Shown: piece by piece, positions 12,218 to 23,654 of the stretch
Numbering within the stretch: the first letter of the stretch is position 1
Layout: every line of letters starts with the position of its first letter
Source of the DNA: Terebella lapidaria
Taxonomy: Eukaryota > Annelida > Polychaeta > Terebellida > Terebellidae
Length of the DNA: 64,000 bases
Assembly: GCA_949152475.1 (NCBI GenBank)
Contig: OX424559.1
Span: 16,461,809 to 16,525,808 of the forward strand
Direction: 5' to 3'
Notes under the pieces: generated by a model
What the model saw: the letters and a program-made list of their open reading frames with translations, nothing else
The model's database searches: none
Told to the model about the DNA's origin: nothing
Translations under genes and position numbers: made by a program

Positions 12218-13434
12218 ATTCTATAACTTGGCATACTTCACAAGGGAGTCAAACGGCAATGAGGTTCCTGTTTGCCACCAGGATCGGCAACATGTAATTC
12301 GGCTATAGATATATATATAAAACCATGCGAGTGTGTTTTCCGCGAAAAGATATCGGTCGAGTTTGGTCTGGCGGATGAATTCAGGATACACGAGTCCGAA
12401 GGACGAGTGTATTCTGTGTTCATCTGCCAGACCAAATGAGACCGATATCATTTTGGGGAAAACACACGAGCTTGGTTTTTATTTTATCACACGATACTAT
12501 TCAGACGTGATATTAAATACTGTCGTTATCATACGAACATTGTGAATGATCATCAATAAATAAATTAATATAATTATATTCATGAATATGCATGTGATGT
12601 CGGAAAAATCTTAAGTCTGGGCTTGGTAAGTAACTCTAGGTTACTAGAATCATTTTCATACGACATTACGTGTTCTTTTACGCAATAACGGTCTTTACGT
12701 GATCCGCGGTAAAAAAGTAGTTTCGGCCCGATGTGGGTCAGGGAGTGATACAGATTGATTTGAAGTAGGGTGATACAGAAAAGGTTATCACACCTTTCGG
12801 AGTCCTCTAGCATTGCAGTTTATAGTGTGTGATAAACAATAGAAACAGTCTACCGTGCCATATAATACAAAAACATAATAATGTTGCATTAAAATTTTGT
12901 CATGTTTGTTTTTGCATAATGCAGACAATGGACATGACGTTTTTTTGTACTTTCTAGGCATAATAGACTGCTTCAGAGCCCTAGAGGCACATGGCATCAG
13001 CAGGTACTCCATTTAGTAACGAATTTCAGACTTCTATCGCGACAACTGGAAAAGTTGGCAATCTACCCCAATGTTAAATTTAGTTCTGTCATTTAATTCT
13101 TAGTCCACACACAATTTTGTACATTTGCTCGTTTTTTTTTTTGTGGCGGTGAAAGCTTTCGAAATCAATATGTTTGTGTAGAATACATCTCAGTGTGTAT
13201 TCTCAGTCCAAAATTACAATAATACACTGAATCCTGGTGGATGTAAACAGGACCAAATTCTCGATTATGGTCAGACTCTCGAGATCGGGGTAGATAGCCA
13301 ACTTCTCAAATTTTTGCGATAGAAGTCTGAAATTTGGTACAAAATTGCCGTTTGACTCCCAGTTGAAGTCGGCCAAATTATAGAACGATGCGATTCAGCA
13401 TTACAAAATTATCGTCAAAAATGTTCATGTTGAT
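12218..13434. repeat. Intergenic block of foldback and dispersed repeats
   Basis: No gene seen. An imperfect palindrome lies at about 12326-12475 (GATATCGGTC near 12348 pairs with GACCGATATC near 12440), and a related copy at 57985-58110. Part of 12250-13010 recurs in inverted orientation at 47640-47880. A further inverted pair is at 13021-13073 and 13286-13338. Confidence 0.7.
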
Positions 13435-15479
13435 AGATATCTATACAATTGCAATCTTATGTACCAACATGTCGAGTACAAAATGCTAGAATAACACATG
13501 TATATGATGGAATAATGTTGAATATCTTATAACAAACAATGTTCCAACAGTTAACGAATTATATTGATTTTAAAAGGTCACTTACAAAAATAAAACAAAT
13601 ATTTCATGCGATATGAACTGTCTTGAGTTGCATAATGAACTGCTAATATACAGGTTAGTTCAGCCATAAATGTTATATACAGGCGTGTAGAGATGACTGA
13701 TAATTATGAAAGTTGTTCAAACTTGTAGAGGTTGCTATGTGTTGGTCCTGTCAGCATTCCTATCTCTCTGACTTACGTCGTCAACCAAGGTCTGGCAGTG
13801 ACGAGCGTGATGGGCTGTTCCATGCTCCTCCCCACTAATACCAGCTTCTGTTACATTTTCCACCCCCGCACCACACAGTTGTACTTCTTGATAGTCCGCA
13901 TTTCTTTGTGTCCCAGAAACAGTTACGTTTTCAGTTCTGCGGTAGCGCACCTCTTCCTATTAAATAGCTGTTCCGTCTTCCACTTCCTCCTCTGTAGGTT
14001 GCAGAGACACACCTAATCCACCCGTCCATCTCCACGCCCTGTTTCATGACATTCCGCAAGTTGTCGTGATATGGAGCGCCTATGACAGTATGCATGAATG
14101 TAATAAATGTAGCGTATTATGCTGCAATAATACACATATTATAGAAGAATATAATCTCAAGTCACTAAGTGAGGCACTATCTTTGGAGGGTATTAAACGC
14201 ACTTGCCACGAGATTACACACATTATGATAGAATCGAAAGCAATGTTACCAATGATAAGGTTCTGGAGTGTATTGAATAAAATTATTCAAACATCAAAAC
14301 GATTGGGCAAATTTGTATCATTTCCTCATCTCAAAATCAAAATGAGCAAAACCAGCCAATCAAAATCAAGTTTAATAACCTTTTTTTGATGCACGTTACT
14401 GCAGCTGTTACAGTAATTGCCACCACTACCACAACGACGGCGATCACTACAACATGCCCTGGAATTGAACACGTGATCCCTTATAATACACATCATTCTC
14501 AATGTATCAATATCACAGTACACTGTGTCGAGATCTAACCTGTGTGATATCCTAAAAGAGTGCTTATTTTGGACATTAAGTATAATAAACTACAGACGTA
14601 CATGTTGATAAAGTATCGCTTCCGATCATGGATGACCCCTCTGCTGTAAAATGAAATGCATAAACATTGATTACTCCTTCAGTATTTTGTTCTCATTCCA
14701 AGTAACTGTAGGGGAGGAGGGGGGGGGGTGTAGACATGATGCTACTATTTGATGTGCCGTTATGATGTGTAGAAAAATATGGTTCTAAGATGAAGAAAAC
14801 ACATAGGCTGTACGCTTATATGACAAATAATTTCACGAATCAGTAATTTCAGACAATGTGATAATAAGTGAAATATTAATCATACAAATGATAAGCAGCG
14901 ACAGCGATACATGTTTGCTTACTAATACATATGTGATCTTACTTGGTTCTAGTGGTGGTGACTCTGTCGTGATGGGAATTTGTGTAGTTGTTGCTGTAAG
15001 ATAATGCCACTTTGATGATGAGAGTGGGCTCCATCATATAATACGGATATGAAGCAAGCGAGACATGTTTACCTACTAAAATATATAGATATGTGATCTT
15101 ACTTGGTTAGACCTGGTGGTGGAGACTATGTGGTATCGGGGATTGTGTTGTAAGATAATGCCAATGGGTTCATGAGAATGAACTCATATCACAAAAAAAG
15201 AAAGAAAAATGTGTCCACACATGTCCAACTTTGAGCATTTCTGGGTATAGTTTGTTGTGGAATTACTACTGGGTACCATTTCATTAAAATTTTAATCTTA
15301 GGAATCACTGCAGATTTGTATGTTGATGGTTTCTTTGGGGTCACGTAATTGTTGTACGCTCAACACTGATACTGCTGTGTTCCAAGTCATCTCTGTTGGG
15401 ACTGACTCACCTCTGTTAGGACTGATGATGTGATGTGTTTAGATCCATTCGCCATAGTCCAGTAGATCCTCGGTACCTT

Positions 15480-18400
15480 CCATGAGGCCCTGGTTGTTCA
15501 CCAGGTGGCACGCGACACGGGAGGCTTCAGCTCGGTACCGGCCAAGCCGTTCCAGAGATGAGGATGCCTGGGGGATGGCAGGTTGGCCAGCGCTGGATCT
15601 GACGGTATCCATTCCTGACTGTCTCGTTGACAGCCTACCACCTAGCCTACAGACTCAATATCATAAGCCCTGGCAGTGTCGGAACCATTCAGCTGGAGGA
15701 TCTCCTCAACTGGATCTGTGAGGTCCATACCCAGGGCGGCTGTGCTCTACCAGCCCATGGACGTCCAGTCAGCAATCAGGGAGGAGCCTGACACTGACCT
15801 CGAGAGAGGTGGTGTACGTCCGGAGCTGCTTGCCGTTGAAGGAGACATGCTAGAAACTTTAGGTCTGGCTCCCTGTATCGAGCTCAAGGGAGTGATGGTG
15901 TCCACCACCATATGTCCCTCTGATGGACCCGCAGGTACCGTCGCTTCAAGCAAGCACAGAAACGTTCCATCAGAGAGCGCACCCGGTGACTGACGGGGGG
16001 CCTTGGTCCCCAGAGGTCTTCCGGAAGACGGACTCTTCACCGTAGTACCTGACTGGGCTAGCAGCTTTGGCAAAGTCACACGAGTCTGTGCCACAATCTG
16101 TGGCATCTTGGACACCACCATGGTCATCTGCAGCCGGTCTTCACCTGCTTGGCGTACAGAAGGTTGGCGGACGGCCTCTGATGCTGGAGCGCATTCCTCC
16201 AAGGTCTGGCACTGTGCAAAGTACCATGGATCGTAGTGGAAGATCTGGCTTTCCTTTGAGCCGGTTGCATCCTTCTGTTTTTTCCTTGTCAGCACTTGGT
16301 GCGGATTCTGGTTGCCCACAGTTGGAGGCTTCCAACTCGACCACAGCCTCCATCTGCTTTTTAACAACCAGCTTAACTCAGTTACGTGTATGTTTGGAGA
16401 TGGCAATGTAAAACCCTCCTCAGAGTCATCTTGCATCTCCGGGTCGGTCTCCTAATGGTAACCCGTCTGAGGCACAAGTTGCTCTGCCTCTACCTGTTCG
16501 GCCCAACTCGCAGATTTCAGACCTGAACCTGCAGCTCCAGAACTGGCCGGATTCTTGTCGGGCGTCTTGCCTCATCGGATTCCTCATCCAGTTGAAGAGA
16601 TGCAGACATCTGCTCGGTTTGATGGATCTCCAGTTCCAAAGCAATAGGACTCTTCTCGTCTGCATCCATCACCTCCTCCATCCCAGGATGAGGCTCCACT
16701 TTCTTCAAGCCCGCCGCTCGCTGCAAGTTCAGTCCTACTGACAATATTCTTGGCATCAGTGCTGGAGTGAGATTCCACAGAATCCGCAACACTACCTGTC
16801 TCGCAGATGACCAGGGGACCATCATCCTCAGAGTAAGGTTGCCCCAAAAGCGTGCTACCGCTCTCTAGGCACTCATCTCCAGACACGAGGATCACTGTCC
16901 GGAGGAACCTCCCTCCTGTAAGTTGCCCATCAGCACTTTCTAACATATCAACGTGCTTTCAGCTCAGAAGCACTGGGAGTCAAGATCCACAAATCTGTCT
17001 CCACCAGTACTGCATTCTTGAATGACCATCTACGACTGGTTACATAGCTTATACAGCCATACAGCAGTGTGTAGCACGTCTCCGTGGAGACGTCTATTGC
17101 TGACAGACAAAGCCACAGCGCAACAAACAAATCACGTTTTCTGTGCAGGATCATATATATACAGTCATCTCCTCCGGTGGCTCCTAGCATAACGTTTATA
17201 AGGGTAACCAAATATTGAGAGGTCATCTCGTTGGATCTCGCAATCACATACAGTAATCAAAATATGTCATTAGCTATTGCTGCCGCACTGGAGAGATTAT
17301 ATGCAAACTGACGGTAACCAACTGCTTGTGGTTCGTACAAATATGATCAGTCGAAAGCAGCGATAAAAATAAATTTACTGCCTCTCTCCAAAACTTTTTT
17401 CTATGAGACTAGGGATTGTGACTAGGGATTGTGTCTTCTCCTTGTATGTCTTCCGCTCAGCCTTGGAATTTTTCTGTTAGGCCTCGAGGGCCTTGATCAC
17501 TGGCACCATCATCTGGAGAGTAGCCGCCTAGGTAGGCCAGTTCTTCATTCTTCATGTCCGGCTGCACTCCTGCGGCCATTACCTGCCGCTCGAACTCAGA
17601 TTCATCTGAGGAAGCGGAGGGTACCGAGGAGGAATACACCGCCGGGTTCGAGGAGGTCTCATTGAAGCTCCAGTACACCTCCAGTACAAACACAGTATGG
17701 TAGAGGGGTGAACTACTGTGGCTGGGGCCGCCATGGTACTAATGGGTGCGACAGCCTGCGGCCTCCCTATAAGGTCCAGTCCCTAGTCTGAGGAATAATC
17801 CTTGCCATGTTGGATCAGTTTCATTCCTGCGCAGTCCGGATTCTTGCACTTTTGACAGCACTACAGTCCATCAGCATTACCGTGCAGCTTTCCAACGCGA
17901 TGCTCAATTTTCATGTCATACTCCTAAATAGGAAGAAGGTCAATAGTTCATGTGATAGTGGCTGAGAGCCACACTCGTATAAGCCACCACACACCCCTGG
18001 CGGTCCACAACCTGTGAGAAGACACCAATGAGCGTGAAGTTTCTTGCGTCCGTGTCCAGAGTGATCTCACAATCAGGAATTGGGTGCCTGAGCACAGCTG
18101 TTGTCACCAAGGCCTGCTGGAGGTCAGCAAAATAAACCTCCTGGGAAAGCCTCCTAGACAACGTCGGCGCCCTTTATTGGCGTCAGCTTAAGGGCTGCAT
18201 CGCAGATGCAATGAAGCACCATCTGGAGGTTAGAGAGGGTTTCCTCGAACGACCAGCCATACACAATAACATCGTTGTACACTATACATCACTTCCACAG
18301 GAACCCTTTAAGTACCGTTTCCATGAGTGGTGGGTGCGTTGCAGAGCCCAAACCCATTCTTGGTGACAAAGGCTTTTTTCACTATCATCCATCGTGACCT

Positions 18401-20870
18401 GCCCAGACCTGGAAGCCGGTTCCAGAGCACAGTAATAGTGCGACCCAACGAGGGCACCAAATGTGTCCTCGATGTGAGGGAGAGGGTATGAGTCCTACCC
18501 AGGGCATCATTAAGCTTAAAGTACTAGGAACATGAAAATATGATGTGAACTCAAATGAGAGACCTGGTTTTGCTGAGTAAAATGTTGTTTACGCCATGCC
18601 AATATCTCTATCGGTTAAAAAGTTATGGCCATTTGAATGTCGCATTTTGACAGGTTATAACATATGCTGAATTGAACACTTCTGGATTTTACGAGAAGCT
18701 AATTAGTATGCAAATGAGGTATTCGTGACGTAGAAGGGGGAATATTTTTAATTAGGCAAGTTTGAGTCTTAATATAATTGTTCTGCTCAGAATTATTGGA
18801 AACCTAAACTTTACACATTGATAGGCATGGTCAATAATCAATGTTGCTCAAAGTGTTAATGTTGCCATGGTTACTATTCACCTGCTGGAGCCTTAGCAAC
18901 CATTGGTTGCTATGGGTCCTAACTGCCGGAAACATGGGTTTGGACAGATTTTGATTATTGTGTATTATTTATGCTTGTGGAGTCAATCCATCTTTACCTT
19001 TGGTTTTGTTTGTTCATCAATATGACTGTGGATTTGGGCCATAGCAACCCTGGTTGCTAGAGACCTTGTATCAATACTGGTGACCTTGGCAACTATCCGA
19101 ATGTGAAATTCATTGACTATCAATTATGGAGAGCATGTGGAATAAACTTTGTTGAATAATTGCAATTTCTAAAGACTTAATATGCCGATAAAACCAGCTA
19201 ATTAAAAAATGTTCCCCCTGTGACGTCATGCATACAAATTTGCATATTATTGAGCTATTTGATTTTTCAAATTGTACTTTGGGCAATTTGAACTTTGAAG
19301 CTCTGTAACTTTTGAAGTAATTGAGATATTCACGTTCTGTAAGAACCGTTCTGATCAGCTCACATGGTGCTTTAATCTGAGCTCCCATCATATTTTCATG
19401 TTCCTAGTACTTTAAGATAATCCATGCAGAATTTCCACGAGCCATCTTTCTTCACCATAACCACAAGACTGGCCTGCTCATCATAAACGCTTTTTGATCA
19501 CACGCTTGTCCAAGAGGTGGATGCAATATTTGGCTCTGTCTGTCTTGCCAAGCACCACCAAGACTCATAAACACATACGCATACTGTCAAAGCAATCTGC
19601 GGAGAGCTTGGCACTGATCTTCATTCATTCGATCCTTCAGAACATGACATTCCAAATGATCCGGCAGGGTGAATGGGTCGTCCCCAGCGACCGCTTGCGT
19701 GTTGGCCGTGCAGCAAACGAGGTCGTCAGGGAGAACCCTACTAGATGCTGTGAGTGTGATCTGTGGGATTCGACATGAGAAGAGGCATCACGCTAGAATT
19801 GGACTTGACCAAAGCCCCACCTAGCGCGAGTTACGTATCTATTCCATCAAGAGGCATGCATGAATGGAGCGGTTGAGCCTCAACAATTATCTCACTGAAG
19901 GGCGGCACTGTTGTTGTGTGTGCCACCTGGAGCTGGAACGAATGGGAGGGTCCCACTCAGAAGAGGTAATGAGTATCCTCCTCGATCCGGAGTTTGCCGG
20001 AGCTAATGTCCGCAATCATCTGGTGGACCAATAAATCCGACTACACCAATATCCTCCACGATCGCTTCTGTCGTATATACCTTGTCCTCAAGTGTAACAG
20101 ACAGATCGATCAAACCATGGATGGGGATGCAGTTGTTAAACGCCCCCAAAGAGCTTGTAAGTCCCCCTGGCTTCGAGGGTAACTGAGCTGGAATTAACAA
20201 GGAACCACACCGGCTCCCGCCCAAAAGACAAGGGCAGGTACCAGCATGGATCCCTAACCAACGCACGTGTTGGGTGACTCGACAAATAGTCGCCTGGCAC
20301 ACTGGGTTCCACTACGTTATCTACGTGGTAATCCTCGTTATTTGCCTCAGCGGCGGAGGAACCTGACTGATTCTCGAGGACCACTCTCTGAGGAGTTATA
20401 TCAACCTGAGAATCGTCCGGCTCGTACAGAGTTGGTGCAGACACGGGTGTCACACGACAACTGTCCCCGAATGCAGTGTTGCTCGCCATCACGTCTGGCT
20501 TCAGTTTCCCTCAAACGAAGGACAGCACTGTTGTCCCGGAGGTCTTGGCCAGAAGGAAGAGTTCCTCCATTAGGGCTCGGGCAAGCTGCATTTATAGCCA
20601 CAGCACAACAGCCAGTCAGAGCATACGTCGCACCATCCAAGAGACTACCGTTCCAAGGGCGTGCACCCCCGGATATAAGAAGTCTCCCTCCTGGGCCCCC
20701 CAATTGGAAATTGCTCCTGGTGCCCTAGCGAGCCTGCTTATCCAGGGAAAGGGGACGTGGAGCACAGGGCCGTGCTCGCCGTCGTCCTCTCGCCTTGACT
20801 GCTCTGAGACAACTCCGAGTAAGCAAGGCAGACTGGCAGCTTATATAGTAGCTGCCAGCACGCAAGAGTG
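15480..20870 (-). mobile_element. Old, decayed Ty3-like element
   Basis: Minus-strand fragments in pol order: a protease-like region (about 20003-20490) with the active site degraded to Asn-Ser-Ser, an RT active-site remnant around 18265-18285 (Tyr-Asn-Asp-Val-Ile-Val-Tyr in place of Tyr-x-Asp-Asp), and an RNase H fragment (17940-18161, with TLDTDARNF). Low-complexity frames at 15747-16946 may be its C-terminal or accessory coding part, but nothing is recognised in them. Interrupted by the TTAA element at 18520-19411. No LTRs were found. It lies inside the broken receptor gene. Confidence 0.65.
18520..19411. mobile_element. TTAA-flanked foldback element, copy 1
   Basis: Flanked on both sides by TTAA (18516-18519, 19412-19415), with terminal inverted repeats starting AGTACTAGGAACAT. 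No coding capacity. A TTAA target is typical of piggyBac-type transposition, so this is probably a non-autonomous element (inference). Inside are several palindromes of the form TAGCAACC-n-GGTTGCTA, for example 18893-18915 and 19041-19060. Confidence 0.85.
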
Positions 20871-22392
20871 AGGGCTGACGTCAGACCATTTTTGCAGTAT
20901 ATTAGAGCTAAGATTACAGTGCGTTGCTAGGCAGCACACGAGCTTCGAGCACGAAGCAGCCAAAACAAGAATAGTATATGACAAAGCAAAATCCCTATCG
21001 CAATCTTTGGGCAAAATCGCCACAGAAGGTAAACAAGGTATATGAATGCATTCGTGCTTTTGGTACAGGCGATGAAAATAAAATCATTGACTGACCCCAG
21101 AACAAATATAAATATGCTTACCTAATCTGCTATCATAAGCACCGTATATGATGAGTGTAATATGTGGAAGGACAAATAGTGTTTAGTAGGCCAAGGGGAA
21201 AAAAGGTGACATGATAAAGTACTAAATTAGAACATTTCTTCAGGCAACACACCGACACGACAAATTGTGATAAATTGTCTGCTGTATATTTATGTAACAT
21301 CTGATGAATTGTTGACTTTCAAGAATCAGTCACTTTTATGACTGATGTACACACCTAATAGACGGTACACCTAGAACTCACCTGGTAAAAACAGCAAGTC
21401 AGCAAGGAACCAAATCACAATCATTCTTGTTTCATTCTGTTCAGTGCTGAAACATGTACATTTGAACATACTCATTCGTATAAATGTTATGCTCTGCATG
21501 AGGAAATGTATACCAGCGGTTGTAATATCCTGGCTGACTGATCTAATCTTTTTCAAGAGTTTTCAACTATATCGATCATATTTTCGCATGCCACGAAGTC
21601 ATGGATGATGTGTGTGTCTTATGTTTACCTTCTGCACAGGACTGTCAGTAAAATGGCTATACATGTGGTTTGTTAAAAACAAAATCATGGACCGATGCCA
21701 AGCCAAGTTTTGTGGTAATACTACGGTGACTTTTACCTGCCAAAGGTTTTTGTTTATTGTTTTTTTTTCAGATGTCTCAGATTCGATAATAAAGTAATTT
21801 TCTTTGTGAATAACTTTTTCCCTCACTAATGGAATCGCTGAAAATTGAAATTACTTTTTATATTACTAGGTGCCTCGATTGTGCTACGAAAAGGTGAAGT
21901 TATCATTTTTTCTAACTCATACGTATCAGATACTAAATCATGTGTATGAGACACCTATTAGCTAAGTAATATGTACGTGGTATCAGTAAATACGTATGGG
22001 ATAGTTATCTCAAGAGAAACCAAATCATATATAGGAGAAACTAACTTAAAAGTATGATATACTGTCTGGCGATACTTCACTGCGAGCAGACAGATGCGTG
22101 CACGTTTTAATGAAGAACAGCAAAGCAGCAAGAAAGTCAGATGGAAAACACTGAGCACGAACGCATTACTCTAATGAGGTATACGATCTCATGTATACGG
22201 AAATTATAATATCTCTTATGTATGTGTTGGAATCAAATACGTATGACTTATTACAGTATCTCCTACGTATATGAATTATTATCTTATACATAGGAGTTAG
22301 TATCTCATTCGTGTGAGTTGAAAAAAAAACTTTCTTTGTGGCACGAACTGAACGCTATACTAATTAAGCAATTACATTTGCTAAGTACATTG
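20871..22392. other. 5' flank of the broken receptor copy
   Basis: Apart from the signal exon at 21382-21424 no gene is seen. 20980-21830 is similar to 60480-61290 upstream of and around the first exon of the intact receptor gene. Loose repeats of the form TATCTCATACGTATGACTTA occupy 22150-22340, and a similar set lies at 54690-54835. Confidence 0.6.
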
Positions 22393-23148
22393 TGTGAAGA
22401 ATATCGTTCACGGCCGATATTAAGCCGGTTTAACTGGGTCGTCGTGTGATTCAATAAGCCGGCAGTTTCAATTTAACTGTTTATTGCGGTGATAAAGTCT
22501 AATGATCAATCACTCACAATCAGGGCCGCACTCTCACCTACGTCGGGTGATATCCCAGTCGAATTATATATATTCCTAGTATAGTCCTTTATATAACTTG
22601 TACATATATCCAATGGTTTCTATATCACTTGTATTCAGTTCGTATATTAATAATCGACAGACTTCACAGGAGCTTTTTGTATAGACGTCCTGTCACTGGG
22701 ATTTACACTACTCTTCTGCGCAGTAGACTGGGGCCGAGGGACCATGTGACTGTGTAATTTCCCGCCAAGTGTAAGCGGTGTTGTGATAGGTTGAATGTGT
22801 GGTGCAATGCGCTGATGTCACCGGGAAAGTGGGTTTCCCCGGCTCGTGTTAATACTTGTAATGCCTGTATGTGTGCACGTGATGTATGGAGTATGTGTGT
22901 CAAGTTCTATGTTTAGAAGTCAGTGCATGTGAAGGTCAAGGTCGAGTAAACGGGGCCGAGTGTACTGAGCTAGCGGGGCCGCAGGTGCGTGGTTTGACCT
23001 GTGTATGTAACCATGACTACATGGAGTTTATACCTGTGATCGTATAGTGTGTACTTGTTCTGTATGTAAGTCATGTAGAATGAATGTTTGTTGTGGAAAT
23101 GTGTAGTGCGCGGGAGGGACGGGAGTAACAGTCGCTAAAATTACTACA
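22393..23148 (-). repeat. 3' LTR of family B (756 bp)
   Basis: TG...CA ends (TGTGAAGAAT ... ATTACTACA on the plus strand). Differs from the other LTR by one extra T near 22640 and one C/T change near 22970. Confidence 0.95.
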
Positions 23149-23150
23149 TA

Positions 23151-23160
23151 ACACCCCTTC
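23151..23160 (-). promoter_or_regulatory. Polypurine tract of family B
   Basis: Two bases inside the 3' LTR, the minus strand reads GAAGGGGTGT, a purine-rich primer for plus-strand synthesis. The identical decamer occurs three more times at the start of pol (32174-32183, 32228-32237, 32282-32291). Confidence 0.75.
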
Positions 23161-23654
23161 ATTAATTCTACGCCCTCGGAATTACCCTCCCCGGACCCTA
23201 CCGTCGCCAAAACTAAACAATAAAAAGCTAAAAGGTCCTAAAGGTCAAACCCAAAAACACTCACACACACACGCCGCGCGAAATGCGAAAACACTGCATA
23301 CAATAAAAATTCCTAACTGTCAAAATAAACGTCAGCAGTCAGTCCGTCAGCAGTCTCTACGATGATACATATACAAATACATTCATAACAATGACTGATG
23401 AGAAATGGAATGTAAGAGATGGAATGATAAACAAAACTCCTCGACGTTTCAAAGCGAAACGGAACTATAACTTTAAGAGTCTATTAAACTGAAATAAAAA
23501 TGTAGATTAAATTTAACTAAATTACATGTATAAAAACGAAAAACCGTGACTAGGATGAAATATATATACAACTATTTACACAAATAAACCTGTGACCAGG
23601 ATGATCGGTCACCACTGGGCCGCATCAGAGGGGCCGAACAGTTCGGGGCCGAGC
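23161..23654. other. Non-coding 3' region of family B
   Basis: AT-rich stretch between the ORF3 stop and the polypurine tract. No frame or motif recognised, and unlike the rest of the element it has almost no GGGYCG words. Confidence 0.6.

Larger units (their letters stand above)
13735..21424 (-). pseudogene. Broken paralogue of the Ig-superfamily receptor gene at 55764-60813
   Basis: Remnants in the same order as the intact gene: a signal-peptide exon (21382-21424, MIVIWFLADLLFLP, ending in a CAG/GTGAGT donor), a damaged third Ig exon (about 15286-15430), a transmembrane segment rich in Val/Ile (about 14386-14460) and the cytoplasmic tail (13735-14060). The tail keeps NADYQEV, but stops replace the TQYEEV motif near 13960, the tyrosine of SQYQTL reads Cys, and a TAG at 13735 removes the end. 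The first two Ig exons are not visible; 15.5-20.9 kb is filled by retroelement remains. Flanks on both sides also match the intact locus, so this is an old segmental duplicate. Confidence 0.8.

Noticed and set aside
15482..16946. Several 70-230-codon frames on both strands
   Set aside because: Low-complexity, overlapping and inside decayed retroelement sequence; no conserved motif to choose a frame.
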